Shown here: one piece after another, positions 1 to 9,269 of the stretch
Layout of the letters: each line of letters starts with the position of its first letter
Position numbering within the stretch: position 1 is the stretch's first letter
NCBI RefSeq assembly: GCF_950023065.1
Contig: NC_088681.1
Location: 43,310,836 to 43,374,835 of the forward strand
DNA length: 64,000 bases
Direction: 5' to 3'
Source of the DNA: Planococcus citri
Lineage: Eukaryota > Arthropoda > Insecta > Hemiptera > Pseudococcidae
Notes under the pieces: model-generated
The model's database searches: none
Seen by the model: the letters and a program-made list of their open reading frames with translations, nothing else
Told to the model about the DNA's origin: nothing
Translations under genes and position numbers: made by a program

Positions 1-138
1 ACAAAGTACCTACCATAAATAAAATAAGAAAGAAAGACATACCTAATTAATTGGCAATCGAACTCGTACCTACAAGTATGCATTACATAGTTGTATCTGT
101 ACCCTTGGGAAACCTTCTTTTAGTGAGATTTTCGTAGG

Positions 139-146
139 TATATATA
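139..146 (+). promoter_or_regulatory. TATA box of the degenerate B-family knottin copy
   Basis: A TATATATA core sits inside the palindrome GGTATATATACC, about 150 bp before the ATG at 292. The other copies in this cluster have a TATA element at a similar distance, so this is read as the retained core promoter. Initiation site not known. Confidence 0.5.
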
Positions 147-291
147 CCTGTGATATCCCGTATAATTACAAAATCATAATAATACCTTCATACAAACGAA
201 TTGTGCCGTATAATCGCGTAACCAATGTGCATTTTTCGTGTATCTCATAGGTGCTCGTATTTGTTTTCGACGTATCATTCAACTTTACAAT

Positions 292-453
292 ATGAATTTT
301 TACAAAATATTTTTCCTCACGACAGCCAAATGTCTGAGTAATGGAAATACGTATAAGACTGATGGCAGCATAGGCAACTGCTGCTCTGGAAATTGTGCTA
401 AGGACAAAACCGATCCCGGAAAAGACTTTGGAATATGTTCAAACCAGCATTAG
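292..453 (+). pseudogene. Degenerate B-family knottin-like peptide copy (53 codons, open)
   Basis: The ATG at 292 begins with MNFYKIFF, the signal-peptide start shared by the B family, but the hydrophobic core that follows in the paralogues (roughly 11-12 residues) is missing, so a working signal peptide is unlikely. The second of the six framework cysteines is a tyrosine (TAT where paralogues have TGC or TGT). The CC-SGN-C part and the last cysteine remain, with a 13-residue final loop. The frame is open and the TATA box is kept, so this could still be a transcribed, diverged member. Loss of both secretion signal and one disulfide cysteine argues for decay. The in-frame ORF reaches back to 238, but the paralogues all start at the MNFYK methionine. 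Confidence 0.6.
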
Positions 454-1221
454 AATGCTTTCGTACCTTAATTTATAGGTAATATATTTTTCATGCTTTA
501 AAATACCTATCGTTTCTTTCTTCTGCTATACATTTTGCACATGATTGTTTCAAAACGGTCTTATAATTCATCGCACAAACAACAGGTACGTAGCTACCCA
601 GATACATGACATTGATATCGATTTTTTTTTCTTCGAAATACTTAAATCACAAGTATCAAATGGTGAATGGAATGCTTCACTGTAAGTTGTTTTTAAAAAT
701 TTTAGACACAATTTACAAATTTTAGAGTTGTGAGTTCATCATTGAACATTCAAAATTGCCAATTTTCGCCAACTTTTGTCAACTTCCAAAATGTCCAAGG
801 AAGGGGAGGGAGTAGCACCCTATGGTCGCTCCCCCCCCCCCCCGAGGTTACTTACTCGCAGCTTTGCAAAAAAAATTATTGAGTTAGAAAAACACCTTAT
901 ACGAGGAATGGAGATTTGAAATATCAAAGTCAAAAATGTTTGTCTACGTATTGAAGACACATCATCATCTTTTTTTTCTCGAAAATGTGCAAGTGTAGTT
1001 TCCACACCTAACGTACAATCTGTTACCCCAAAAATTAAGTATAAAAAGTTTTGCAATACAAAGAGATTTAAAGAATACGTTTCAAAATATGAATATATTG
1101 AGAAGTAATGAAATCACCACTAAATTACATACTACATATGTACATCGCGAGAATGCAGATAATCGCAATAAAAATTAAAATGAAAAAATATTTTTTAACG
1201 CGAATGTACCAAACTGGAATT
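454..1221. other. Spacer with duplicated downstream flank of an A-family unit
   Basis: No gene seen. The segment 700-1200, read on the minus strand, matches the 3' flank of the A-family relic at 9105 (about 9300-9930), including a shared stretch around AAGTTGGCAAAAGTTGACAA and a C/G-rich patch. A run of 13 C lies at 831-843. The two flanks therefore derive from one duplicated, inverted block. Confidence 0.6.
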
Positions 1222-1443
1222 TTAACCTATCTGTTTTCTTGCAGGTTGAATATTTGCTGATTTTTCTACGCAAACTCCAGCAGTCCATTCTGGTTCCTTG
1301 TGGCAGCGCCCGGAACAGCAATTTCCTTGTCTGTTACTGGGTTTACAATCGTTTCCAGTAAGGATGCATTTTGAGGCCACAGATTGCATCGTGACCAAGA
1401 TGACTGCGCAAACGAACAAAAATATTTTGTAGAAATCCATCAT
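1222..1443 (-). CDS. A-family secreted knottin-like cysteine-rich peptide, intact
   Basis: A 73-codon ORF encodes an N-terminal hydrophobic signal peptide (residues 1-24, MMDFYKIFLFVCAVILVT then MQSVAS) and a mature part with six cysteines spaced C-x6-C-x8-CC-x3-C-x10-C, the inhibitor-cystine-knot pattern. Such folds are known from arthropod venom peptides, antimicrobial knottins and the Bemisia knottins; the actual role here is unknown. The start is one of two adjacent ATGs (1441-1443 or 1438-1440), both conserved in the relic at 3975. Unlike its paralogues, which stop one to four codons after the last cysteine, this one runs 14 further residues because a codon that is TGA in the paralogue at 3975 is TCA here. 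It is the only undamaged copy of four A-family loci. It is secreted by inference from the signal peptide. The product name is structural, not functional. Confidence 0.82.
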   Translation of the reverse strand: MMDFYKIFLFVCAVILVTMQSVASKCILTGNDCKPSNRQGNCCSGRCHKEPEWTAGVCVEKSANIQPARKQIG

Positions 1444-1552
1444 AAGATACGAGTACTTTCTCGAGAAAATTTATAAAAAGGATCGAATATGAATTGAGTA
1501 TGAACTTGACCGTTGACAAAATGCACTGATGATTTTATGAACCTGAATGAAG

Positions 1553-1566
1553 TTATAATATAAATA
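1553..1566 (-). promoter_or_regulatory. TATA-like element upstream of the A-family gene
   Basis: Read on the minus strand this is an ATTTATATTATAA stretch about 115-120 bp before the ATG. The homologous block near 3833 before the relic at 3975 has a shortened version. A second TATAAAT lies at 1469-1475, closer to the ATG, so which one is used is open. Confidence 0.4.
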
Positions 1567-1834
1567 CTGACAATTTTATTTGTTTGGATTGATAGAATTC
1601 CAGGATTATATTGATCGGTGCAAAAGTGTACAGAAATCACGTACCTACAATAAAATATTACATCTGTCATAAACATGGAAGAGCTGATATGCGGAAAATA
1701 TGATTAAGATCAAAAATCGATTTCCGAATGATGTGAACGTGAGAAGAGCGAAGTATGCTAAGTGCAGTTTTAATTGGAACAAATTTTTTCAGCGTAATGT
1801 ATGTAATTATTGTAATGTACTTCACACGTGCATA

Positions 1835-2218
1835 TGAAGAGTGATATTCCAAAACTCGCTTGGTCCATTTTCACAACTTTTCAGGAGAGAGGAAAAACAG
1901 TTTCCCTTTAAACGGGTAAATTGGCTTTTTAGGCGAGTTTAGCACTTTATTTGGGTGGATTTATGATGTAGGAGTGTAGGTATACATTTCATCCACTAAA
2001 AACTGCTGAAAAAAATTTCAATAAAAATGGACAAAGCGCGTTTTGGAACATTATTTTTTTTTAAATTTTTAGTGAATTGGCTATTTAAGTGAGTTTAACA
2101 CCTCATTTTGGTAGGTTGATGATGTAGGAATGTGAGTTAATACTTCATCTACCAGGTCCCACTGAAAATCCAACTTTGATAAAAATGGACAAAGCGAGTT
2201 TTGGAATATCACTCTTCA
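1835..2218. mobile_element. Short terminal-inverted-repeat element (MITE), about 384 bp
   Basis: The ends are inverted copies: TGAAGAGTGATATTCC at 1835 and its reverse complement ending at 2218, continuing inward through AAAACTCGCTTGGTCC. A third copy of the terminal motif lies inside at about 2026-2052 in the same orientation as the right end. No coding capacity. It lies upstream of the A-family gene at 1222. Confidence 0.75.
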
Positions 2219-2985
2219 ATATGTATAATAATAGTTAGGTAACATAATTTTTTCAATTTCGTGAAATCATCAATGCATTTTTTTCAAAATTGTACGTCTT
2301 TGAAGTTGGAGTAACTGAATTCTAATTCAGATCGCTTCCGTTATTTATGTGGAAAACTAGAAGTCCAAAAATTTTCTCATGTTTATTTCAGTGAGCTTTC
2401 GAAACAATTTTTTTTGGTTCAAACACATCAAAATTTTCTTGAAGGACATGAAAATCGTACTTAGTAGGTATCTCAGAAAATAAGTTTAACAACACGAGAC
2501 AAAACTATTTTAGGAAATTTATGCACTCCAAGATTTTTGAAAATATGTAGTAAAAATTCGCCTGATCTTGAGACTAATGAGAAAGTGTCCAAATCGATAC
2601 GAACATATATCATCCAAGCAATGCTACATCGAAAGGGCATGCAAGAATACATCACCAGCAAAAATTTCAGATGCTGAAGTACATTTTGGGGATTTTGATG
2701 AATTTTTGAAAAAATTGAAGGATCAAAAATATCAAAAAATGACAATTTTACCAAATTGACTTGGAAATCTGAAATTTAGTAAGTATTTGCCCTATTTTCA
2801 ATTTCCTAAATCGATTAGAAAATGGTTTCAGCCCATTTTGAGCAACTTTGAACTTTCCAGCAGATCTTGTTTCTATACACAATTAACGAAGTCGGAAAGG
2901 CAAAATTTACTACATTATAATATGTACATACGTTTGTTTCAACATTCAGAGTCAATTGGGTGTTCTTTTGAGTCGTTTTAGCAAC
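2219..2985. other. AT-rich spacer
   Basis: No gene, tandem array or complete element could be supported here. The right end abuts the truncated knottin relic at 2991, so the junction near 2985 marks where homology to the A-family unit begins. Confidence 0.5.
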
Positions 2986-2990
2986 CCGAT

Positions 2991-3062
2991 GGGAGTCAAG
3001 GAAACTGCTGTACCGGGTAGTGCCACAAGCAACCAGGATGGGCTGCTGGATATTGCAGATGA
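2991..3062 (+). pseudogene. 5'-truncated A-family knottin relic
   Basis: Only the second half of the peptide remains, from just before the CC pair to the terminal cysteine. The tyrosine codon before the fifth cysteine is a TAG stop (3018-3020). Signal peptide and first two cysteines are absent. The 3' flank (3063-3450) matches the flanks of the copies at 3975 and 9105, which identifies it as a member of the same duplicated unit. It cannot encode a peptide. Confidence 0.8.
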
Positions 3063-3974
3063 GTGATAAAATCTTCAAGTTGCAAAAAAACATATTAAAA
3101 TTTCAGTTTGGTACATTCACGTAAATAATATTTTGCTATTTTTATACTTTATTCGATAAATAATACGGATTCTTGATGTGGAATTTCATTACTTCTCAAT
3201 AAATTCATATTTTAAAACGTATTCTTTCAATCTCTTTATTCAGAACTTTTTATTGCTTAATTTTTGTGGTAGCAAATACGAGTACGTAAGTGTGGATTGT
3301 ACGTTTGGATATTTTCGAGAAAAAAAATGATGATTTTTTGCATTGATGATTTTATGAACATGAAAAAATGATGTTACATATTCTGAAATTTTTATTTTTT
3401 TAAATTCATGGAATTCTCGGATTATTTTGATTGATGTTAGCGGTGTAGATATCGTGTGCACGAAATTAGGTTCACATTATTAAGGAAACGTTGCTCTACT
3501 GTAAGAAAAAACACACACTTTTGATACATAATTTTTCTTAATATTTGAATTTTTTTCATTTTCTTCAATTTTTTTTGAAAATTGCAAAAGTTGACTCACG
3601 TAGTACATACCTACAAAATACATTACGCTTGGCATATACTAATTCGAATTTCTCACGTTCACATCATTAAGCAATGATTTTTGATCGTGATCATCTCTCC
3701 GCAAAGTATCAGCTCTTCCGTGTTCATGACAAATGCAATATTTTATTGTAGGTACGTGATTTCTGTGCACTTTTGACACCGATCAATATAATCCGGGAAT
3801 TCCTTCAATCCAAACAAATAAAATTGTCAGCATATTATAACTTCATTTCCAGTTCATAAAATCATCAGTTTGAGTACATTTTGTCAACGGTCAAAGTTCG
3901 TACTTAATTCATTATTCTATCCTTTCGTCAATTTTTTTGAGTAGTACCTACTCGTACATTTTAGTATCTATCTT

Positions 3975-4158
3975 ATGATGGATTTCTACATACAAAATAT
4001 TTTTGTTCGTTTGCGCTGTCATCTTTGTCACTATGCAATCAGTGGCCTCAAAATCATGCATCCCTACTGGAAAAGATTGTAAGATACATGAAACTTGCTG
4101 TAGCTCGTACTGCCAGCACCGACCAGGAAAGGTTATTGGATTTTGCAAACAAAAGTGA
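3975..4158 (+). pseudogene. Frameshifted A-family knottin copy
   Basis: The double ATG (3975, 3978) and the sequence up to TTCTAC match the intact A-family gene. A 4-bp TACA/ATAC duplication near 3986 then shifts the frame, so the ATG frame does not reach the cysteine domain. Downstream, the frame still shows the end of the signal peptide and six cysteines (C-x6-C-x5-CC-x3-C-x10-C) ending in TGA at 4156-4158, but this frame meets a stop upstream and its first in-frame ATG (4034) lies late in the signal peptide. Promoter-side homology to the block upstream of 1443 extends for about 350 bp. Judged a recent pseudogene. Confidence 0.75.
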
Positions 4159-4896
4159 TCAAATATTCAACTTGCAAGAATACAGGTTAAAATTCTAGTT
4201 TGGCACATTCACGTAAATAATATTTTTCTATTTTAATTTTTGTTCGATTGATTATCTGGATTCACGATGTATAATGTAGTAATTTAGTGGTATTTCATTA
4301 CTTCTCAATAAGTCAATATATTCATCTAAGTATTTCGAAACGTATTCTTTCAATCTCTTTGTACAAAACTTTTTGATGCTTAATATTTAGAGCAGCAGAT
4401 AATAGGTTGATGTGAAACCTCCACTTGCACATTTTCGAGAAAAAATTATGATTATTTGTAAGTATCTTTAAATTGTTCAAATTTTTTCAAATGCAGACAA
4501 ACATTTTTGACTTTGATATTTCAAATTTCCGTTCTTAGCACATTTTTTTTTTTTTTTTGTCAACTCTATCCAACCAAGTATTCAGTCGCATATGCTTATT
4601 GGTCTCTAGGTACGTCTACGTATCTTCTGCAATCCATGACTATCTTTAAAAATTCCGTGGAAAGTCGAAACTGCTCCTACGTTGTTATTGAAATAAATCA
4701 AAAAATTATGGTAAGTACCTACCACTGCTCTACATTTTTGAATCTAAACTACTTCAGTACACTTTCTTCTTCATAATACCTTTTACCATAAACTTCGTCT
4801 TAATGATTTAAACTAATGACAATTTCTTCTTCGAAGCATAAACTCGATAATTACTCAAAAATCCTTGACCAATTCCCAAAATTACGAAAATTCTTG
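4159..4896. other. Duplicated 3' flank of A unit joined to 5' flank of B unit
   Basis: The segment 4180-4560 matches the 3' flanks after 3062 and after 9269. From about 4775 on it matches the 5' flank of the B-family gene at 14723 (14450 onward). The join between the two duplicated blocks lies in between. No gene seen. Confidence 0.55.
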
Positions 4897-4904
4897 TATA
4901 TATA
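4897..4904 (+). promoter_or_regulatory. TATA box of the B-family knottin gene
   Basis: TATATATA lies 135 bp before the ATG at 5032. The same element followed by TTTCGTTTC(A/G)TGGCTT is found 132 bp before the paralogous ATG at 14723, so the core promoter was copied with the gene. Confidence 0.6.
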
Positions 4905-5031
4905 CTTTCGTTTCATGGCTTCAAAAATATCACAATTTGTTCGACTTTCAACTCAAACAGTTCGTCAAGTGAAAAAAAAAATCCTTTTCGAAAATTCAAC
5001 TCTTTCTGTGCGTTTACCGAGTTTCGTCGCT

Positions 5032-5211
5032 ATGAATTTTTACAAAGTCTTTTTATTCGTTTTTGCCGCCATCGTGGCTTTGATGCCGTCGATGGCATCT
5101 GCTGAATGTCTTGCAGCAGGAGCCACCTGCAAGGCGGATGCTTCGATGGGAAACTGCTGTTCCGGAATGTGCCTTCAAGATATAAAGGAGACAACTGGAA
5201 AATGCAAATAA
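5032..5211 (+). CDS. B-family secreted knottin-like peptide, intact (59 aa)
   Basis: The peptide starts with a 24-residue signal sequence (MNFYKVFLFVFAAIVALMPS, then MASA, a good signal-peptidase site) and continues with six cysteines, C-x6-C-x8-CC-x3-C-x10-C, ending two residues after the last cysteine. The ORF is open to 4816 but the paralogues at 14723 and 10928 fix the start at the MNFYK methionine. The coding part is unspliced. It is a secreted cystine-knot peptide by spacing; whether it is antimicrobial, a salivary or venom component, or symbiosis-related cannot be told. The signal peptide is almost identical to that of 14723 while the mature part is very different. Confidence 0.85.
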   Translation: MNFYKVFLFVFAAIVALMPSMASAECLAAGATCKADASMGNCCSGMCLQDIKETTGKCK

Positions 5212-6190
5212 AACGTGCAAATTCAATTTTGAAGCGATACAAAAACATAAGATTCGTATGGACCGACTGGTAAATTCGCGCAGTTTCAAATTTTACGCAT
5301 ACAAAAAGTACATAGGTACCTACTTATCATTATGTACAATGTTTGTATCAAGCACATTTTTTACTTCTCCATAATATCAAACAATGATTGCACTTATAAT
5401 TTTTATTCTGAATACAGAACAATTACATAATTTTGCTTTCTACATTACTTTTTTTTTCTTCTTCTAAATGTAGATATAGTTTCATAATCTTTGAAGGAAA
5501 AATACGATCATCACATTTTCTTCTCAAGTCTTCATCGAATCGATAGATATAGGTAAGTAAGTATTTTCAATCAATGTTCTGAAAATCCATCATTTAAATG
5601 ATTAAGTGAAATTAATGTTTTCATCAATTGGGAACATGACGGATTCATTAGTAGGTTAGATAGGCGAATCTTTCTAAAATGAAATATTCATAAAACAAAC
5701 ACAAGTGCCTTCGTAGGCTCGCGTTGTTGAAGATTCGTCGTATAAATCCTTCAAAATTTGCTCATAATCGATAATAGCCTAACCACATCTACTAATTGAG
5801 AATTAATACTGAAATAATTCAACTTTTGTCAGACAACTTTCCTCACGCATTTCTTGATTCAGTGATTTTCAGTTGATTCCCATAACCGCCGAGTGTTTAA
5901 ATTACATTAGAAAGATCCCTAACATCATTAAAGTTTATTGTTCATTGGGAAAAACTAAAAACAATAGCAATTTGAATGGGAAATTAAGAAAATCACTCAA
6001 AATTGCAACAATGTCACTCTCTTATCACGTTATCACAGCAGGCGATCGGAAGTCTTGTCATTCAGAGATTTGAATGTGTGGATGCTCTGACAGGCATTCA
6101 AATCATCAAATACAGATTTGATCGAAATATTTGACAAATCAGATTTGTCAAACATATTGGACTGTCTGGACGCAGCTTAACCCCAAATTG
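5212..6190. other. 3' flank of B unit and AT-rich spacer
   Basis: Positions 5212-5560 match the 3' flank of the B-family gene at 14723 (14876-15200), for example ATGTACAATGTTTGTATCAA. From about 5560 to 6190 nothing further is recognised. Confidence 0.5.
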
Positions 6191-6307
6191 TCAGTTGCTG
6201 AAATTGATATTTCAGCCTTCCAGGGCAATTTTTCGATTTTCACATTGCAATTTTGAAAAAATCGAAAAATCGCCCTAGAAGGCAGAAATATCAATTTCAG
6301 CAACTGA
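6191..6307. repeat. Foldback hairpin, about 117 bp
   Basis: CAGTTGCTGAAATTGATATT on the left is matched by its inverted copy ending at 6307, with only a few mismatches along about 50 bp of each arm. The right arm forms the start of the tandem array that follows. Confidence 0.7.
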
Positions 6308-6810
6308 AAATTTCGCCGTGGGCTAGTTTTATCATAAATGCCCAAATGGAAGGTTTCGGAATGCGATTTCCGCCGACTATTTTTAGCCAATTTTTCAAAA
6401 TTGGCATGTGAAAATCGAGAAATCGCCCTGGATGGCTGAAATATCAACTTCAGGAGCTGAAAATTTCACCGTGGACTAGTCTCATCATATGTATTAAAAT
6501 GCCCAAATAATATGGCAGGTTTCAGTATGCGACCTCCGCCGACTATTTTTGGCCAATTTTTCAAAATTGGCATGTGAAAATCGAAAAATCGCCCAGGATT
6601 GCTGAAATATCAACTTCAGCAGCTGAAAATTTCACCGTGGGATGGTCTCATTATATGTATTAAAATATTAAAATAATATTGAAGGTTTCGGTATGCGACC
6701 TGCGCCGACTATTTTCGCTCAGTTTTTCAAAATTGCTATAATGTGAGAATCGAAAAATCGCTCTGAAAAATCGAAATATCAACTTCAGCAGCTGAAAATT
6801 TCGTGGTAGA
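6298..6810. repeat. Tandem array, about 153-169 bp units, just over three copies
   Basis: The phrase CTGAAAATTTC recurs at 6304, 6457, 6623 and 6792, and the intervening sequence (CGCCGACTATTTT, TTTTTCAAAATTG, GAAAAATCGC) repeats in the same order. Units are 153, 166 and 169 bp apart and about 80 percent alike by eye. Confidence 0.75.
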
Positions 6811-6897
6811 CTATGTTCAATGTCCTCTATCCAATGGTGCAAGAATCATTAAAATCGGTACATGTCACCTGTGGCACCTCCCTTGTCAGACATTTAA

Positions 6898-7982
6898 CAG
6901 GGTGTCCACTCATTTCTGGAAATGATTTTCCCTGACTTTTCCAGGTTTTCCAGACCAATTTTTCCATTTTTCCAGACCATTTTTTTCAATTTTCTAGGCT
7001 CACTCCATACTTTAATTTAAAAAGATTTTTTTTTGGGGGGGGGGTAATTTTTTTTCATAAGCTTCTCTTCGAACTGGATACTTCTTCGGATATAAAAAAA
7101 CAGCTCAACTTTGATTATTAACTTTTCTAATTAAAAATAAATAAAACATGCATCAAGTTTGGCCAATTGATATAATACATACGTATTCATATACTAGGTA
7201 ACTTATGATTTTTTTTTTTTTTTGATTTTTGAAGGCCTCAAAATGTGAAATTTGTTCATTTCAAAACGAGAGACAAATTTGTCCCGAGCGAAGCGAGGGC
7301 GAGAACTTTCGAAAATTTCCATTTCAAGATGCCTGAAAACGAGTTTTTTTTTTGAATGCGAAGAGTGTTTATTTTTTCATTTTTTAAATTTTAATATTGA
7401 AATGGATGTTTTTTTGAAGGAAGTTTACTCTTGAAAAAGAAAAGAGAACAGGTTCGAGCGAAGCGAGGGCGGAAGCTTCTGAGTATTTGAGTTTCGAGAG
7501 GCATAAAAACGAGGTTTTTTCATGTGAGGACGAGTAGCTTTCTTTTGACTTTTAAAATTTTAGAATATTTGAAAGAAAACAGAACAGGCCCAAGCGAGGG
7601 TGAAAGCTCTTGTAAATTTGTATGTATTTTGAGATTCTTAAAAACAATGTTTTCTTCGTGATGAGTTCATTTTTTGGCATAAAAACTTGATTTTTATACC
7701 TAATCTAGAAATTTTCATGTTGTCTCTGAAAAAGAAAAGAAAACAAGCCCGAGCGAAGCGAGGGCAAAAGCTTTTGAAAATTTGCGTTTCGAGAAGTAAA
7801 AAACAGTGTTTCCTCTCATCACAGGTCCTTATTCAAAATTTTCAATTGATCGTTTTTTCAAAATTCCAGGGATTTTGCGTGAAAATTACGAAATTCCCTG
7901 ACTTCTCCCGGACTTTTCCAGACCGACCAAATTCCCTGACTTTTCCAGGTTTTCCAGGTTTTCCAGACCTGTGGACACCCTG
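6898..7982. mobile_element. 1.1 kb non-autonomous TIR transposon with 5-bp target duplication
   Basis: The ends are CAGGGTGTCCAC and its inverted copy GTGGACACCCTG, flanked on both sides by TTTAA (6893-6897 and 7983-7987). Next to the ends lie TTCCCTGACTTTTCCAGG-type repeats. Inside are four copies of a CGAGCGAAGCGAGGGC motif at about 7284, 7454, 7588 and 7747. A related block at about 10227-10250 has the flanks joined without the element. No transposase ORF is present. Confidence 0.8.
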
Positions 7983-8230
7983 TTTAAACTTGTTACAAAA
8001 TCATCTCTAAAGTTGGTACCAACTTAATGAGAGATAGTCACTTGTAATAACACAGAATTTTGAAAAAATGGTTGTTAAAACTAACGCAAATAAAACACTA
8101 CAGGACAAACAAGAAAAGAAGTACATATTTGTAAGTATACTTATAATATAGCCATAGCCATCATAAAATGCAAAATCGTATATAATGTTAATTCAAATAA
8201 AAAAAATAAGAGTACAATTTTACATTGCGC
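7983..8230. repeat. Segmental duplication, paired with 10240-10470
   Basis: From AAACTTGTTACAAAAT onward the two segments match for over 200 bp, including AATAAAACACTACAGGACAA and TATAGCCATAGCCA. They are direct repeats about 2.26 kb apart and show that blocks larger than the peptide genes were copied. Confidence 0.75.
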
Positions 8231-8359
8231 AGCAAAAACTCATTCCGATTAAAATTCCACTTAGCATACTTCGCATTTCTCACGCTCACATCATTAAGCT
8301 ACCGATTTCTGATCTAAATCATCTCTCCACATATCAGCTCTTCCATGTTTAAGTGTGAC

Positions 8360-9096
8360 AATTGAGGAGTCGGCCTGCAAAGTGACCTAACTGCAAAAAA
8401 TTGATTTCAGGATAAATGAGAAAAACGTGTCCTAGGAAAATGAAGTCACATTTTCGAAATCCGTTTTCGGGAATCGAAAGGGTCAACCTTCACTCACCTA
8501 ATCACCTTTTCGTTTCTGAAAAATATGAACACGGGTTCGCTACAGGGTGCAACGAAAATGAAAAATGCTGCAGTTAGGTCACTTTGCAGGCCGCACATAC
8601 GTTTTTTTTTGTTTTTTAGTGATACGTACGCAATTTTCTCCGATTTTTCATTGCGTATGTTATTTTTTATGGAAGCAAAGATTTATTCATTCATTCAAGA
8701 TTTTTTATGTACAGGAAGCTGGGTAGCAAAAACTGGAGCTGTGGCTTATTCTTAACTTACGATTTTACCATTTCGAATCATTCTGGAGCCTCCAGTGCGA
8801 TTTTCGATGTCTCCAAAATTTTTGAATTTCTTCAGAAGGGGTTAAAATTAATTGTGATTTCAACAAACAGTACCGTATGAGACACGTTTTCAGAAAATCG
8901 TAAAAATAAGGTCACTTTGCAGGACACAGATTTAATTTCATCATTTTCAAGGGGTGTGGAAGAGGTGTTACGAGTGAAACTGGATGAAGGTGATATAATT
9001 CCTTTTGTAATGCATGCACTAGACTACCAAATAGCGTCGCTATCTCAAAAGTTCAATTTTTGCAGTTAGGTCACTTTGCAGGCCGACTCCTCAATT
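8360..9096. mobile_element. 737-bp TIR element with reiterated terminal motif
   Basis: The ends AATTGAGGAGTCGGCCTGCA and its inverse form a TIR of about 40 bp. The terminal motif (GCAGTTAGGTCACTTTGCAG) recurs inside in the same orientation as the right end at about 8569-8594 and, shortened, at 8909-8923. If AATT is a target duplication, the element proper starts at GAGGAG. A copy of the dispersed repeat R1 lies inside at 8777-8850. No protein is encoded. The element sits where the promoter and start of the A-family relic at 9105 should be. Confidence 0.85.
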
Positions 9097-9104
9097 AAAT
9101 ACAT

Positions 9105-9269
9105 ATATTTTTGTTTGTTTGCGCTGTCATCTTGGTCACTATGCAATCTGTGGCCTCAAAATGCATCGCTACTATGAAAAGTTGTAAACCTAGTAAGAGA
9201 AATTCAAATTGCTGTTCCGGGTACTGCCACAAGCCACGACCTGGAAGCGATGATGGAGTTTGCTTATAA
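9105..9269 (+). pseudogene. A-family knottin relic lacking promoter and start
   Basis: The frame resumes at the hydrophobic signal-peptide core and shows all six cysteines (C-x6-C-x8-CC-x3-C-x11-C), then TAA at 9267-9269. The codons for the first residues and the ATG are missing: directly upstream, in frame, are TAA and the end of the transposon at 8360-9096. The upstream flank of the A unit resumes on the other side of the transposon at about 8230-8358, with roughly 250 bp absent compared with the intact copy. Confidence 0.8.

Noticed and set aside
7252..8010. Open frames of 60 and 107 codons inside the element at 6898
   Set aside because: They translate internal repeats and terminal TTTTCCAGG sequence. 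No transposase motif.
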